64,000 bases of DNA. It comes from Lysobacterales bacterium. Its GTDB lineage: Bacteria; Pseudomonadota; Gammaproteobacteria; Xanthomonadales; Ahniellaceae. The translations under genes and the position numbers were made by a program. The stretch lies in the NCBI GenBank assembly GCA_016703225.1, contig JADJCM010000001.1:868001-932000 (forward strand), given 5' to 3'. The notes below the pieces were generated by a model that worked only from the letters and a program-made list of their open reading frames with translations, did not search any database and had not been told where the DNA came from. Positions 24,375 through 31,218 of this stretch are shown here, piece by piece. The first letter of the stretch is position 1; each line of letters begins with the position of its first letter.

Positions 24375-24953
24375 ATGTCCCTTGCGAGCCAACTCTTCGG
24401 CAACACCCGCTCGGCCGTGCTGGCCACGATGCTGCTGCGCCCGCAGGCGCGGTACCACGTGCGCGAGCTGGCGCGACTGCTCGACATTTCGCCAGGCACC
24501 CTGCATCGCGAACTCAAGACCCTGACCCATCTTGGCCTGTTGACCCGGCACGAAAGCGGGCGACAGGTCTACTTCGCAGCGAACCGCACGCATCCGGTGG
24601 CCGACGAGCTTTCCGGCCTTCTGCGCAAGACCAGCGGCCTCGTCGACGTGTTGCGCGCCGCACTGCAGCCCTTTGCCGAGAGCATCGACGCCGCTTTCGT
24701 CTATGGCTCGATGGCTGCCGGCACCGAACATGAGCATAGCGACGTCGACGTCATGGTCGTCGGCCAAATCGGATTCCGCGATGCGGTCGCGGCGCTGCAC
24801 GACGCCCAGGCCGCAGTCGGTCGCGAGATCAATCCCTCGGTGATGGCTTCTGAGGAATTCCGCCGCAAGCGCGCGGCCGGCGATCCGTTCGTCACCACCG
24901 TGTGGGGGGCGCCCAAGCTCTGGGTGATCGGGGGCGCGAATGAGCTTGGATAA
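24375..24953 (+). CDS. Winged-helix domain fused to MNT nucleotidyltransferase (antitoxin-like)
   Basis: 192 residues from ATG 24375; the frame is open upstream to 24321 but that would run through the promoter. Residues about 5-75 are an ArsR-like winged helix (RSAVLATMLLRPQARYHVRELARLLDISPGTLHRELKTLTHLGLLTRHESGRQVYFAAN). Residues about 110-175 are a minimal nucleotidyltransferase with the exact GS-x10-DxD motif (YGSMAAGTEHEHSDVDVMVV). In type VII modules the MNT protein transfers AMP to a tyrosine of a HEPN toxin and so inactivates it. The fusion adds the DNA-binding function that other systems encode separately. It overlaps the HEPN-like gene by 14 bases. Confidence 0.85.
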   Translation: MSLASQLFGNTRSAVLATMLLRPQARYHVRELARLLDISPGTLHRELKTLTHLGLLTRHESGRQVYFAANRTHPVADELSGLLRKTSGLVDVLRAALQPFAESIDAAFVYGSMAAGTEHEHSDVDVMVVGQIGFRDAVAALHDAQAAVGREINPSVMASEEFRRKRAAGDPFVTTVWGAPKLWVIGGANELG

Positions 24954-25365
24954 TCTGGCGCGGATCGGTCGGCTCAAGGTCCATGTCGCGGCGCGCGAGG
25001 AAATCGAGCGACTACTCGCGGCGGCCAAGCGCAACCTCCGAGATGCGAGCGCCCTCGACATCAGCGACGAAACCCGCTTCGACGCCGCGTACAAGGCGGT
25101 CATGCAGTGTGCGCTCGCGGGACTTGCGGTCTCCGGATACCGACCCGCCACGGACCAACCCGGACATCACCAGACCATGGTCCAGTCCTTGCCGCTCACG
25201 CTCGGCGTCAATCGGGAAACCATGGTCGTGTTTGACGCGCTTCGCAAGAAACGCAATATCAATGACTACTCCGGCGACCTGATGGATCCCGAGTCGCTGC
25301 GGCAGTGCATCCTTGAGGCGGAGTCGTTGCTGAAGCTCGCTCGCGCCAGATTGACTGCGGCTTGA
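24940..25365 (+). CDS. HEPN-like protein, putative toxin partner of the MNT protein
   Basis: 141 residues from ATG 24940. The protein is all-helical in appearance. Near residue 104 it has the HEPN-type motif RKKRNINDYSGDL, where an Arg-Asn pair is followed by a Tyr (RN-x3-Y) in place of the more common His of Rx4-6H, as in a known HEPN subgroup. HEPN proteins of such pairs are RNases silenced by AMP or oligo-AMP addition; the tyrosine here is a candidate modification site. It is directly downstream of, and overlapping with, the HTH-MNT gene and ends 49 bases before a convergent gene. Confidence 0.75.
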   Translation: MSLDNLARIGRLKVHVAAREEIERLLAAAKRNLRDASALDISDETRFDAAYKAVMQCALAGLAVSGYRPATDQPGHHQTMVQSLPLTLGVNRETMVVFDALRKKRNINDYSGDLMDPESLRQCILEAESLLKLARARLTAA

Positions 25366-25414
25366 GCAACGGAAGCCGCGCATCTTTCAATCGCCGACCA
25401 CGGCGGCGTGTTGG

Positions 25415-26056
25415 TCAGGAGGTGGCCGCGCGGGCTGCGAGCAGCCGGATCACCTCGGCGTCCTCTACCGCAGCGAACTCTTCGTACCACTGGCCGACCG
25501 AGAGAAACGGCTCAGGCGTGGCCAGGCAGACGACTTCGTCGGCGAGCACGCGTACTCGCTCCAGGCTCTCTGCGGCGGCCACCGGCACCGCGCAGACCAG
25601 CCACGCCGGGTGCTGCGCACGCGCAGCCTTCAGCGCTGCGAACATGGTCGCGCCGGTGGCGAGGCCATCATCGACGACGATCACCGTGCGCCCGCGCAGC
25701 GCAATCGGCGCCACGCCATAACTTCGCCGACGCGACTGGATCAGTTCCAGCTGCCGACGCGCTTCCTCGGCGATGTAGCGATGCGGCAGCTCGAACATCG
25801 CCGCCGCGGGATTCATGTGCACGCTGCCCAGCTCGTCGATCGCGCCGAGCGCGAGTTCGGGGTTGTGCGGCGCGCCGATCTTGCGCACCAGCACGACGTC
25901 GAGCTCACCGTCGAGCGCATCCGCGATCACCCGCCCCATCGGCACCGCGCCGCGCGGAATCGCCAGCACCAGCGGGTTCCGGCCGCGATGCGCCGCGAGC
26001 GCCTGCGCCAGCCGCTGTCCGGCATCCTCGCGATCATGAAATGGCAGTCGGGACAT
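25415..26056 (-). CDS. Phosphoribosyltransferase family protein
   Basis: 213 residues from ATG 26056. The PRPP-binding loop is unmistakable (VIVVDDGLATGATMFAALKA). The N-terminal part VLAIPRGAVPMGRVIADALDGELDVVLVRKIGAPHNPELALGAIDE is typical of a widespread PRTase-like group related to ComF-type proteins. The base or acceptor substrate is unknown. It follows rtcR in the same direction after 70 bases and may be co-transcribed with it, though a link to RNA repair is unproven. Confidence 0.88.
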   Translation of the reverse strand: MSRLPFHDREDAGQRLAQALAAHRGRNPLVLAIPRGAVPMGRVIADALDGELDVVLVRKIGAPHNPELALGAIDELGSVHMNPAAAMFELPHRYIAEEARRQLELIQSRRRSYGVAPIALRGRTVIVVDDGLATGATMFAALKAARAQHPAWLVCAVPVAAAESLERVRVLADEVVCLATPEPFLSVGQWYEEFAAVEDAEVIRLLAARAATS

Positions 26057-26126
26057 CGGTGCATTCCTTCGGCGCGGTGCTCGCCGACGATCTTTCGCAA
26101 CAGCCTGCGCCCGGTTCGCTGCGGCG

Positions 26127-27746
26127 TCAACCCGAGCGGTCGGTGACGGTTGCAAAGTCACAGCCGAAGCGCGCGAGATACTTGCGCAGGCGGTCGCCGT
26201 CGTTGCTGCTGGCTTTGCGTTCGCGGCTGGCTTGAAACAGCGCGCGGCCGGCTTCGCTGAGCGAGCGGCACCGGCGGCACACGCGCACGACTTCGGCGAG
26301 TTGCACGCGGTCGAAGCGGTCGAGTTGTTCGGCGCCGTCGTGCCCGAGCAATGCGCTGAAGTCGATCGCGTCGTCACCCGTGTCGGCGGCGCGGCCGGTC
26401 CACAGCCGGCGCAGGCGCGCGATCTCCTCGTCGACGACCGCGATGGTGATGCGACCGGACTCCGACAACGTGGCCATGCGCGTGATCGACGCGCCGAGGT
26501 CGCGGAAATTGCCCGGCCATTGCGCATCGATGCTCGTCGCGAAGCGCAGGAAGCGTTCGCGCGCCTCGCGGTTGAAGCGCACCTGTTCGCCATGGTTGCG
26601 GGCATATCGCGCCAGCTCGAAGTCGAGGTTCGGTTCGATGTCTTCGCTGCGCTCCTTCAACCCAGGCAGGTAGAAGGTCCACAGGTTCAGGCGCGCGAAC
26701 AGATCGTCGCGGAAGCGCCCCTCGCGCACCGACTGCGCGAGATCGCGGTTGGTACCGGCGATCAGCTGGAAGTCGCTCTCGATCTCGCGGTCGCCACCGA
26801 GCGGCGGGAAGCGCTTGTCCTCGATCGCGCGCAGCAGCATCGCCTGTTCGTCGAGGCCGAGTTCGCCGATCTCATCCAGAAACAGCAGGCCACCATCGGC
26901 CGACTTCAACAGACCGGCGCGATCGGACTGCGCGCCGGTGAACGCGCCACGGACGTGGCCGAACAGTGCGCTGCCGGCGCCGTCGCCGCGCAGGGTCGCG
27001 CAGTTCACTTCGACGAAGCGGCCCTTCAGGCTCTGCCGCTGCTTCTTCAGTTCGAACACATTGCGCGCGAGCTGGCTCTTGCCGGCGCCGGTCGGGCCCA
27101 TCAGCAGCATCGGCGACTTCGACTTGCCGGCAACGCGCTCGATCTGCTCGATCATGCGGTTGAACATCGCGCTGCGCGTCTCGATGCCGGACTTCAGGAA
27201 CTCGGTGGTGTCGGCGCGCAGGTTCGCGAAGCGCTGGGCAATGTGGTCGTAGCGCGCGAGGTCGAGGTCGATGATCGCGTACGAACCGGGGTCGCCGGCC
27301 TTCTGCTTGCGCGGTGGCGAGGCCTGCAGCAGGCGACCCGGCAGGTAGCGCGATTCTGCGAGCAGGAACCAGCAGATCTGCACGACATGGGTGCCGGTGG
27401 TGATGTGCACGTAGTAGTCCTCGTGCTCGGCATCGAAGGTGTAGGCGCGCACGAAATCGAACAGGGCCGAATACACCTGCTCGAAATCCCAGGGATCGGC
27501 GAGGTAGACGTCGTGCACGCGGACCGCGGTTTCCCCCGACACCGTTTTCAGGTCGGCCACGACCTGCGACGTGAGCGACTTGAAGCGTCGCTGGTCGACC
27601 AGCAGCTCGATGCGATCGAGCGCCAGATCTTCATGCATGCCGAGGCTGACGGTGGGTCGCCACTTCTCCCAGCGCCCGGCGCCGCCACCGGTGGCGTCGA
27701 GTTGGGTACCGATGAATCCGAACACCACCTGACGCTTCATCATCAC
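26127..27746 (-). CDS. rtcR: RtcR, sigma-54-dependent activator of the RNA repair operon
   Basis: 539 residues from 27746. The N-terminal 180 residues (VVFGFIGTQLDATGG...HITTGTHVVQICWFLL) are the CARF-like sensor found in RtcR. The AAA+ core follows, with Walker A GPTGAGKS, the GAFTGA loop that contacts sigma-54, Walker B GGLLFLDEIGEL and the R-finger region RDDLFARLN. A C-terminal domain with an HTH-like helix ends the protein. RtcR senses RNA damage products (tRNA fragments or 2',3'-cyclic-phosphate-linked signals have been proposed) and turns on rtcBA. It is divergent from rsr with a sigma-54 promoter between them. Confidence 0.96.
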   Translation of the reverse strand: MMMKRQVVFGFIGTQLDATGGGAGRWEKWRPTVSLGMHEDLALDRIELLVDQRRFKSLTSQVVADLKTVSGETAVRVHDVYLADPWDFEQVYSALFDFVRAYTFDAEHEDYYVHITTGTHVVQICWFLLAESRYLPGRLLQASPPRKQKAGDPGSYAIIDLDLARYDHIAQRFANLRADTTEFLKSGIETRSAMFNRMIEQIERVAGKSKSPMLLMGPTGAGKSQLARNVFELKKQRQSLKGRFVEVNCATLRGDGAGSALFGHVRGAFTGAQSDRAGLLKSADGGLLFLDEIGELGLDEQAMLLRAIEDKRFPPLGGDREIESDFQLIAGTNRDLAQSVREGRFRDDLFARLNLWTFYLPGLKERSEDIEPNLDFELARYARNHGEQVRFNREARERFLRFATSIDAQWPGNFRDLGASITRMATLSESGRITIAVVDEEIARLRRLWTGRAADTGDDAIDFSALLGHDGAEQLDRFDRVQLAEVVRVCRRCRSLSEAGRALFQASRERKASSNDGDRLRKYLARFGCDFATVTDRSG

Positions 27747-27865
27747 TCTCTTTGGATAGTCACGATCCCATCGTATCGTTTATCCGGATCGTTGCGCACG
27801 ACCGATTTCCGCGAGCGTCGACCAAATGCCCGTTTTATCAACGCCTTATGCGCATCGGAGGCAGT

Positions 27866-27880
27866 TGGCACGGGACTTGA
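27866..27880 (+). promoter_or_regulatory. Sigma-54 promoter of the rsr-Y RNA-rtcBA operon
   Basis: TGGCACG (27866-27872), four bases, then TTGA (27877-27880) matches the -24/-12 consensus TGGCACG-N4-TTGC except for the last position. It is 50 bases before the rsr ATG and in the right orientation, with a GAFTGA-type activator (RtcR) encoded divergently. The expected transcript start is near 27891. Confidence 0.82.
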
Positions 27881-27929
27881 GATAGGAGCCCATCGGCACG
27901 ATCCCTTCGTGCATGCCAAGGAGATCCCC

Positions 27930-29483
27930 ATGTTGAACAAGCTGCTGTTCGGTGCGAAGCCGCAGGCGACTGACCTCGTCGTCAACGCCGCCGGCGGCAA
28001 GGCGCACGCCTTCGACGCGAAGCATGCGCTGGCGCAGCTCGCGATTACCGGCACCTTGAACGACACCTTCCATGCCGACGCGAACACCCAGCTCGACGAG
28101 TTGCTGGCGCGCTGCTTCGACGTGGCACCGGCGTACATCGCCAAGACCGCGATCTACGCCCGCCAGCATGGGCGCATGAAGGACACGCCGGTGCTGTTGC
28201 TGGCCTGGCTAGCGGCCTTCGACGGCGCGTTGTGCGAGCGCATCTTCGATCGCGTGATCGACAACGGCGCAGCTTTGCGCAGCTTCGTGCAGGCCCTGCG
28301 TTCCGGCGTGGTCGCCCGCAAGAGCCTCGGTTCGCGTCCGAAGCGCCTGGTGCAGGCGTGGCTGGAGCGGGAGTCGGATGAATCGTTGATCCAGGCGATG
28401 GTCGGCAATGCGCCGTCTCTCGCGGACGTGATCAAGATGGTGCATCCGCGTGCGGCATCCAGCGAGCGTGCGGCGTTGTACGGCTACATCATCGGCAAGG
28501 ACGTCGATGCTGCGTTGTTGCCGCAAGCCTTGCGTGACTTCGAGGCGTTCAAGCGCGATCCGTCGCTGGTGGTGCCGAAGGTGCCGTTCCAGATGCTGAC
28601 CGCGCAACCGTTGAGCAAGGCGCACTGGTGTGCGATCGCTCGATGCGCGAGCTGGACGATGACGCGCATGAATCTGAACACGTTCGCACGCCATGGCGTG
28701 TTCGAGGAGCGCAAGCTCGTCGAGCTGGTCGCGGCGCGCCTCGCGGATGCGAAGCTGATCGAGAAGGCGCACGCCTTTCCGTACCAGCTGCTGACCACGT
28801 GGCAGGCGACGGCATCACTGCCGGAGCCGATCCGTTCGGCCCTGCGCGCGGCGACCGACATCGCCGTGCGCAACGTGCCGAAGCTGAAGGGTTCGGTGGC
28901 GATCGCGGTCGACGTGTCGGGCTCGATGAGTTCGCCGGTGACCGGTGTCCGCCAGGGCGCCACCACCGCGACGCGCTGCGTCGATGTCGCCGGATTGATG
29001 GCGGCTGCGGTACTCGCCAAGCACCCGGGCGCCATCGTGCTGCCGTTCAACGACCGCGTGCGTCCCTGGGGACGCCCGAAGTCGAACACGGTGATCGAAA
29101 CGGCGGAAGCGTTGGCGAAGTTGCTCGGCGGTGGAACGGCGGTCAGTGCCCCGATCGCCGAGCTGAATCGCCTCAGGTTCGCGCCGGATACGGTCGTGAT
29201 CGTGTCCGACAACCAAAGCTGGATCGATCACCGCAACGGTCGCGAAACCGCGACCGAGGTCGAGTGGCGCAAGTTGCGCGGCCGCAACCCGGACGCGCGT
29301 CTGGTCTGCATCGACCTGCAGCCGTACGCCAACACGCAGTCGCCGGATGACGGCCATGTGTTGAATGTCGGTGGCTTCGGCGACCAGGTGTGGCAGGTCG
29401 TTGCGGGTTTCTCGCACGGCTTGCAGCCGAACCAGCACTTCGTCGACGCAGTGGAACGCGTCGATCTGGACAACGAACACTGA
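27930..29483 (+). CDS. rsr: Rsr, bacterial Ro60 orthologue (TROVE domain plus vWA)
   Basis: 517 residues from ATG 27930, with AAGGAG 6 bases upstream. The first about 300 residues are the helical TROVE ring (AYIAKTAIYARQHGRMKDTPVLLLAWLA and following repeats). The last about 190 residues are a von Willebrand A domain with an intact MIDAS start DVSGSM near residue 328 and a later VIVSDNQSW. Ro60 orthologues bind Y RNAs on the outer ring and misfolded or single-stranded RNA ends in the central hole, and assist RNA decay or repair. Two Y RNA genes follow directly, then rtcBA. Confidence 0.95.
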   Translation: MLNKLLFGAKPQATDLVVNAAGGKAHAFDAKHALAQLAITGTLNDTFHADANTQLDELLARCFDVAPAYIAKTAIYARQHGRMKDTPVLLLAWLAAFDGALCERIFDRVIDNGAALRSFVQALRSGVVARKSLGSRPKRLVQAWLERESDESLIQAMVGNAPSLADVIKMVHPRAASSERAALYGYIIGKDVDAALLPQALRDFEAFKRDPSLVVPKVPFQMLTAQPLSKAHWCAIARCASWTMTRMNLNTFARHGVFEERKLVELVAARLADAKLIEKAHAFPYQLLTTWQATASLPEPIRSALRAATDIAVRNVPKLKGSVAIAVDVSGSMSSPVTGVRQGATTATRCVDVAGLMAAAVLAKHPGAIVLPFNDRVRPWGRPKSNTVIETAEALAKLLGGGTAVSAPIAELNRLRFAPDTVVIVSDNQSWIDHRNGRETATEVEWRKLRGRNPDARLVCIDLQPYANTQSPDDGHVLNVGGFGDQVWQVVAGFSHGLQPNQHFVDAVERVDLDNEH

Positions 29484-29583
29484 GGCCACGCTGGCAGCGC
29501 GGCCTCAGCCGCGCGCTCGACGTCTGTCCGGCACGCGAGTCGATCGGGCAGGACAGACGGGCCGGATGCGAGGGCGCATCCGG
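29481..29583 (+). other. Run of three perfect hairpins between rsr and the first Y RNA
   Basis: Hairpin 1 is TGAGGCC/GGCCTCA (29481-29487, 29501-29507) and includes the rsr stop codon. Hairpin 2 is CGTCTGTCC/GGACAGACG (29521-29529, 29551-29559). Hairpin 3 is CCGGATGCG/CGCATCCGG (29562-29570, 29575-29583) with a 4-base loop. None is followed by a T-run. They may protect the rsr 3' end or mark a processing boundary upstream of the Y RNAs. Confidence 0.55.
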
Positions 29584-29612
29584 TCGGGTGGCGATATGAA
29601 GCAAGCGGGCTG

Positions 29613-29686
29613 CGCCGATCGGCGAATGCCAGTGGGACTACATCCTTAAACTGTCCGTCTCACTAACCCCTCGTCGCCAATCGGCG
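29613..29686 (+). ncRNA. Y RNA, simple hairpin type (YrlB-like)
   Basis: A 13-position terminal stem (29613-29625 with 29674-29686) has one C-A mismatch. On the 5' side it ends in CGAATGCCAG (29623-29632), identical to the second Y RNA at 29718-29727. On the 3' side CTCGTCG (29670-29676) is also shared. Inside the asymmetric loop AGTG/CACT and GGAC/GTCC form an inner stem interrupted by a 4-base bulge, closed by a 14-base loop. The CGAA on one strand and CGTCG on the other are what I recall of the conserved Ro-binding stem of bacterial Y RNAs. Position between rsr and rtcB matches Salmonella yrlB. Transcript ends are not determined. Confidence 0.8.
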
Positions 29687-29712
29687 GAGTCCGCAAGAAT
29701 CGACAGATGAAA

Positions 29713-29822
29713 TTGGACGAATGCCAGCAGGTCTACATTGTCGCGGGTTCGACTCCCGCCGGTGCCCCGCACCGTAGCTCAGCGGGTAGAGCGTGATGAC
29801 CTGCTACCCACTCGTCGTCCAA
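29713..29822 (+). ncRNA. Y RNA with permuted tRNA-like module (YrlA-like)
   Basis: The terminal stem TTGGACGA/TCGTCCAA (29713-29720, 29815-29822) carries the CGAATGCCAG motif shared with the first Y RNA. Next comes an 8-bp stem AGCAGGTC/GACCTGCT (29726-29733, 29798-29805) in the place of an anticodon stem. Inside it lie, in permuted order, a T arm (GCGGG, loop TTCGACT, CCCGC; 29743-29759), a 6-bp acceptor-like stem closed by CCC (29760-29774), the TA expected at tRNA positions 8-9, and a D arm (GCTC, AGCGGGTA, GAGC; 29777-29792). This is the tRNA mimic known from YrlA RNAs, which gives Ro60 complexes access to effectors. It lies 27 bases before the rtcB ATG. Confidence 0.88.
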
Positions 29823-29849
29823 CCCAAATGGAATTGCCTGGAGCAACAC

Positions 29850-31070
29850 ATGAGCAACTACAACGAAATGAACACGCACGGCGGCGTTCCGGTCAAGATG
29901 TGGACGCGCGGTGTGCCGGTCGAGGACGAGGCGATGCGGCAGTTGGCGCAGTTGTCGCGCGTGCCGGTGGTGTGGCCGCATGTGGCGGCGATGCCGGACG
30001 TGCATGTCGGCATCGGTGCGACGGTGGGATCGGTGGTGCCGACGCGACACGCGATCATCCCGGCTGCGGTCGGCGTCGACATCGGCTGCGGCATGATCGC
30101 GGCGCGCACCTCGCTGCATGCGAACGACCTGCCGGATAACCTGGCCGGCGTGCGCAGCGCAATCGAGAAAGCGGTGCCGCATGGTCGCAGCACGAACAAG
30201 GGTCAGCGCGACAAGGGCGCCTGGAACGCGCCGCCGCGCACCGCGTTGCAGGCGTGGACTGGGCTGGAACAGGACTTCAAGCGCTTGTGCGAACTGCATC
30301 CGCGCCTGAAGAACACCAACAACCTGAACCACCTCGGCACGCTCGGCACCGGTAACCACTTCGTCGAGATCTGTCTCGATGAAGCGGACGAGGTGTGGGT
30401 GATGCTGCACTCGGGTTCGCGCGGCGTCGGCAACGCCATCGGCACGCACTTCATCGAATTGGCCCAGGCCGACATGCGCGAGCACATCGCCAACCTGCCG
30501 CATCGCGACCTCGCCTATTTCCAGGAAGGTTCGAAGCACTTCGACGACTACGTGTTCGCGGTCGACTGGGCGCAGCGCTTCGCGCGCGAAAACCGCGCGA
30601 TCATGATGAGCAACACGCTGGCGACGCTGGCCAAGGCGATCCCGAAGAAGTTCACGTTGACCGAGGAAGCGGTGAACTGCCACCACAACTACGTGCAGCG
30701 CGAGACCCATTTCGGCGAGAGCCTGCTGGTCACGCGTAAGGGTGCGGTGAGCGCGCAACTCGGCCAGCTCGGCATCATCCCGGGTTCGATGGGTGCGAAG
30801 AGCTTCATCGTGCGCGGGCTCGGCAATGCCGATGCGTTCTGCTCGTGCTCGCACGGCGCCGGCCGCGTGATGAGCCGTACCCGCGCCAAGGCGATGATCA
30901 CGATCGAGGACCACGTGAAAGCAACCGCCCACGTCGAATGCCGCAAGGACAAGGACGTGATCGACGAATCGCCGGCCGCGTACAAGCCGATCGACCAGGT
31001 GATGGCCGCGCAGGCGGATCTGGTCGAGATCATGCACACGTTGCGGCAGGTGGTGTGTGTGAAGGGGTGA
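29850..31070 (+). CDS. rtcB: RtcB, 3'-phosphate RNA ligase
   Basis: 406 residues from ATG 29850, with CTGGAG upstream; the frame is open back to 29793 but that stretch is Y RNA. Motifs: metal-binding VGVDIGCGM (Asp and Cys ligands), NLNHLGTLGTGNHF, a His-rich CHHNYV, and the guanylated histidine in SHGAGR (His335). The enzyme joins 2',3'-cyclic phosphate or 3'-phosphate ends to 5'-OH RNA using GTP and manganese. It is encoded after rsr and two Y RNAs in one sigma-54-controlled unit, so ligation may act on RNAs brought by the Ro60 complex. Confidence 0.97.
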   Translation: MSNYNEMNTHGGVPVKMWTRGVPVEDEAMRQLAQLSRVPVVWPHVAAMPDVHVGIGATVGSVVPTRHAIIPAAVGVDIGCGMIAARTSLHANDLPDNLAGVRSAIEKAVPHGRSTNKGQRDKGAWNAPPRTALQAWTGLEQDFKRLCELHPRLKNTNNLNHLGTLGTGNHFVEICLDEADEVWVMLHSGSRGVGNAIGTHFIELAQADMREHIANLPHRDLAYFQEGSKHFDDYVFAVDWAQRFARENRAIMMSNTLATLAKAIPKKFTLTEEAVNCHHNYVQRETHFGESLLVTRKGAVSAQLGQLGIIPGSMGAKSFIVRGLGNADAFCSCSHGAGRVMSRTRAKAMITIEDHVKATAHVECRKDKDVIDESPAAYKPIDQVMAAQADLVEIMHTLRQVVCVKG

Positions 31071-31075
31071 GCATT

Positions 31076-31196
31076 CCTCCTCCCCTTCGCGTCAGCGAGG
31101 GGGAGGTCGGGAGGGGGTCGCTCTTGCTTCGCCCAAAGCGGACCCCACCCCAGCCCTCCCCTCCGCGCTGCGCGCGCAAGGGAGGGAGCAATGCCC
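31076..31196. repeat. Hairpin-rich intergenic element between rtcB and rtcA
   Basis: The 148-bp spacer consists of nested inverted repeats: CTCCCCTTCGC with GCGAGGGGGAG around 31078-31106, GGGGTCGCT with AGCGGACCCC around 31114-31145, and CCCTCCCCT with AGGGAGGG around 31155-31196. Such C/G-rich mosaic palindromes recur in Xanthomonadales intergenic regions and look like a mobile or REP-type element that inserted between the two genes. The region has no gene. Confidence 0.55.
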
Positions 31197-31218
31197 GGTC
31201 TCAATGGAGAATCACGAC

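Noticed and set aside
26232..29483. A 1083-residue + strand frame running through rtcR into rsr
   Set aside because: The first 1.7 kb is antisense to rtcR with no domain; Rsr starts at 27930 with its own ribosome-binding site.
29743..29792. A normal tRNA gene suggested by the T-arm and D-arm sequences
   Set aside because: The T arm precedes the D arm, there is no anticodon arm in between, and the acceptor halves are joined by a 3-base loop; the structure fits a Y RNA module.
29793..29849. N-terminal extension of RtcB starting at 29793
   Set aside because: These bases belong to the Y RNA 3' half; the encoded residues do not resemble RtcB, and ATG 29850 has a ribosome-binding site.
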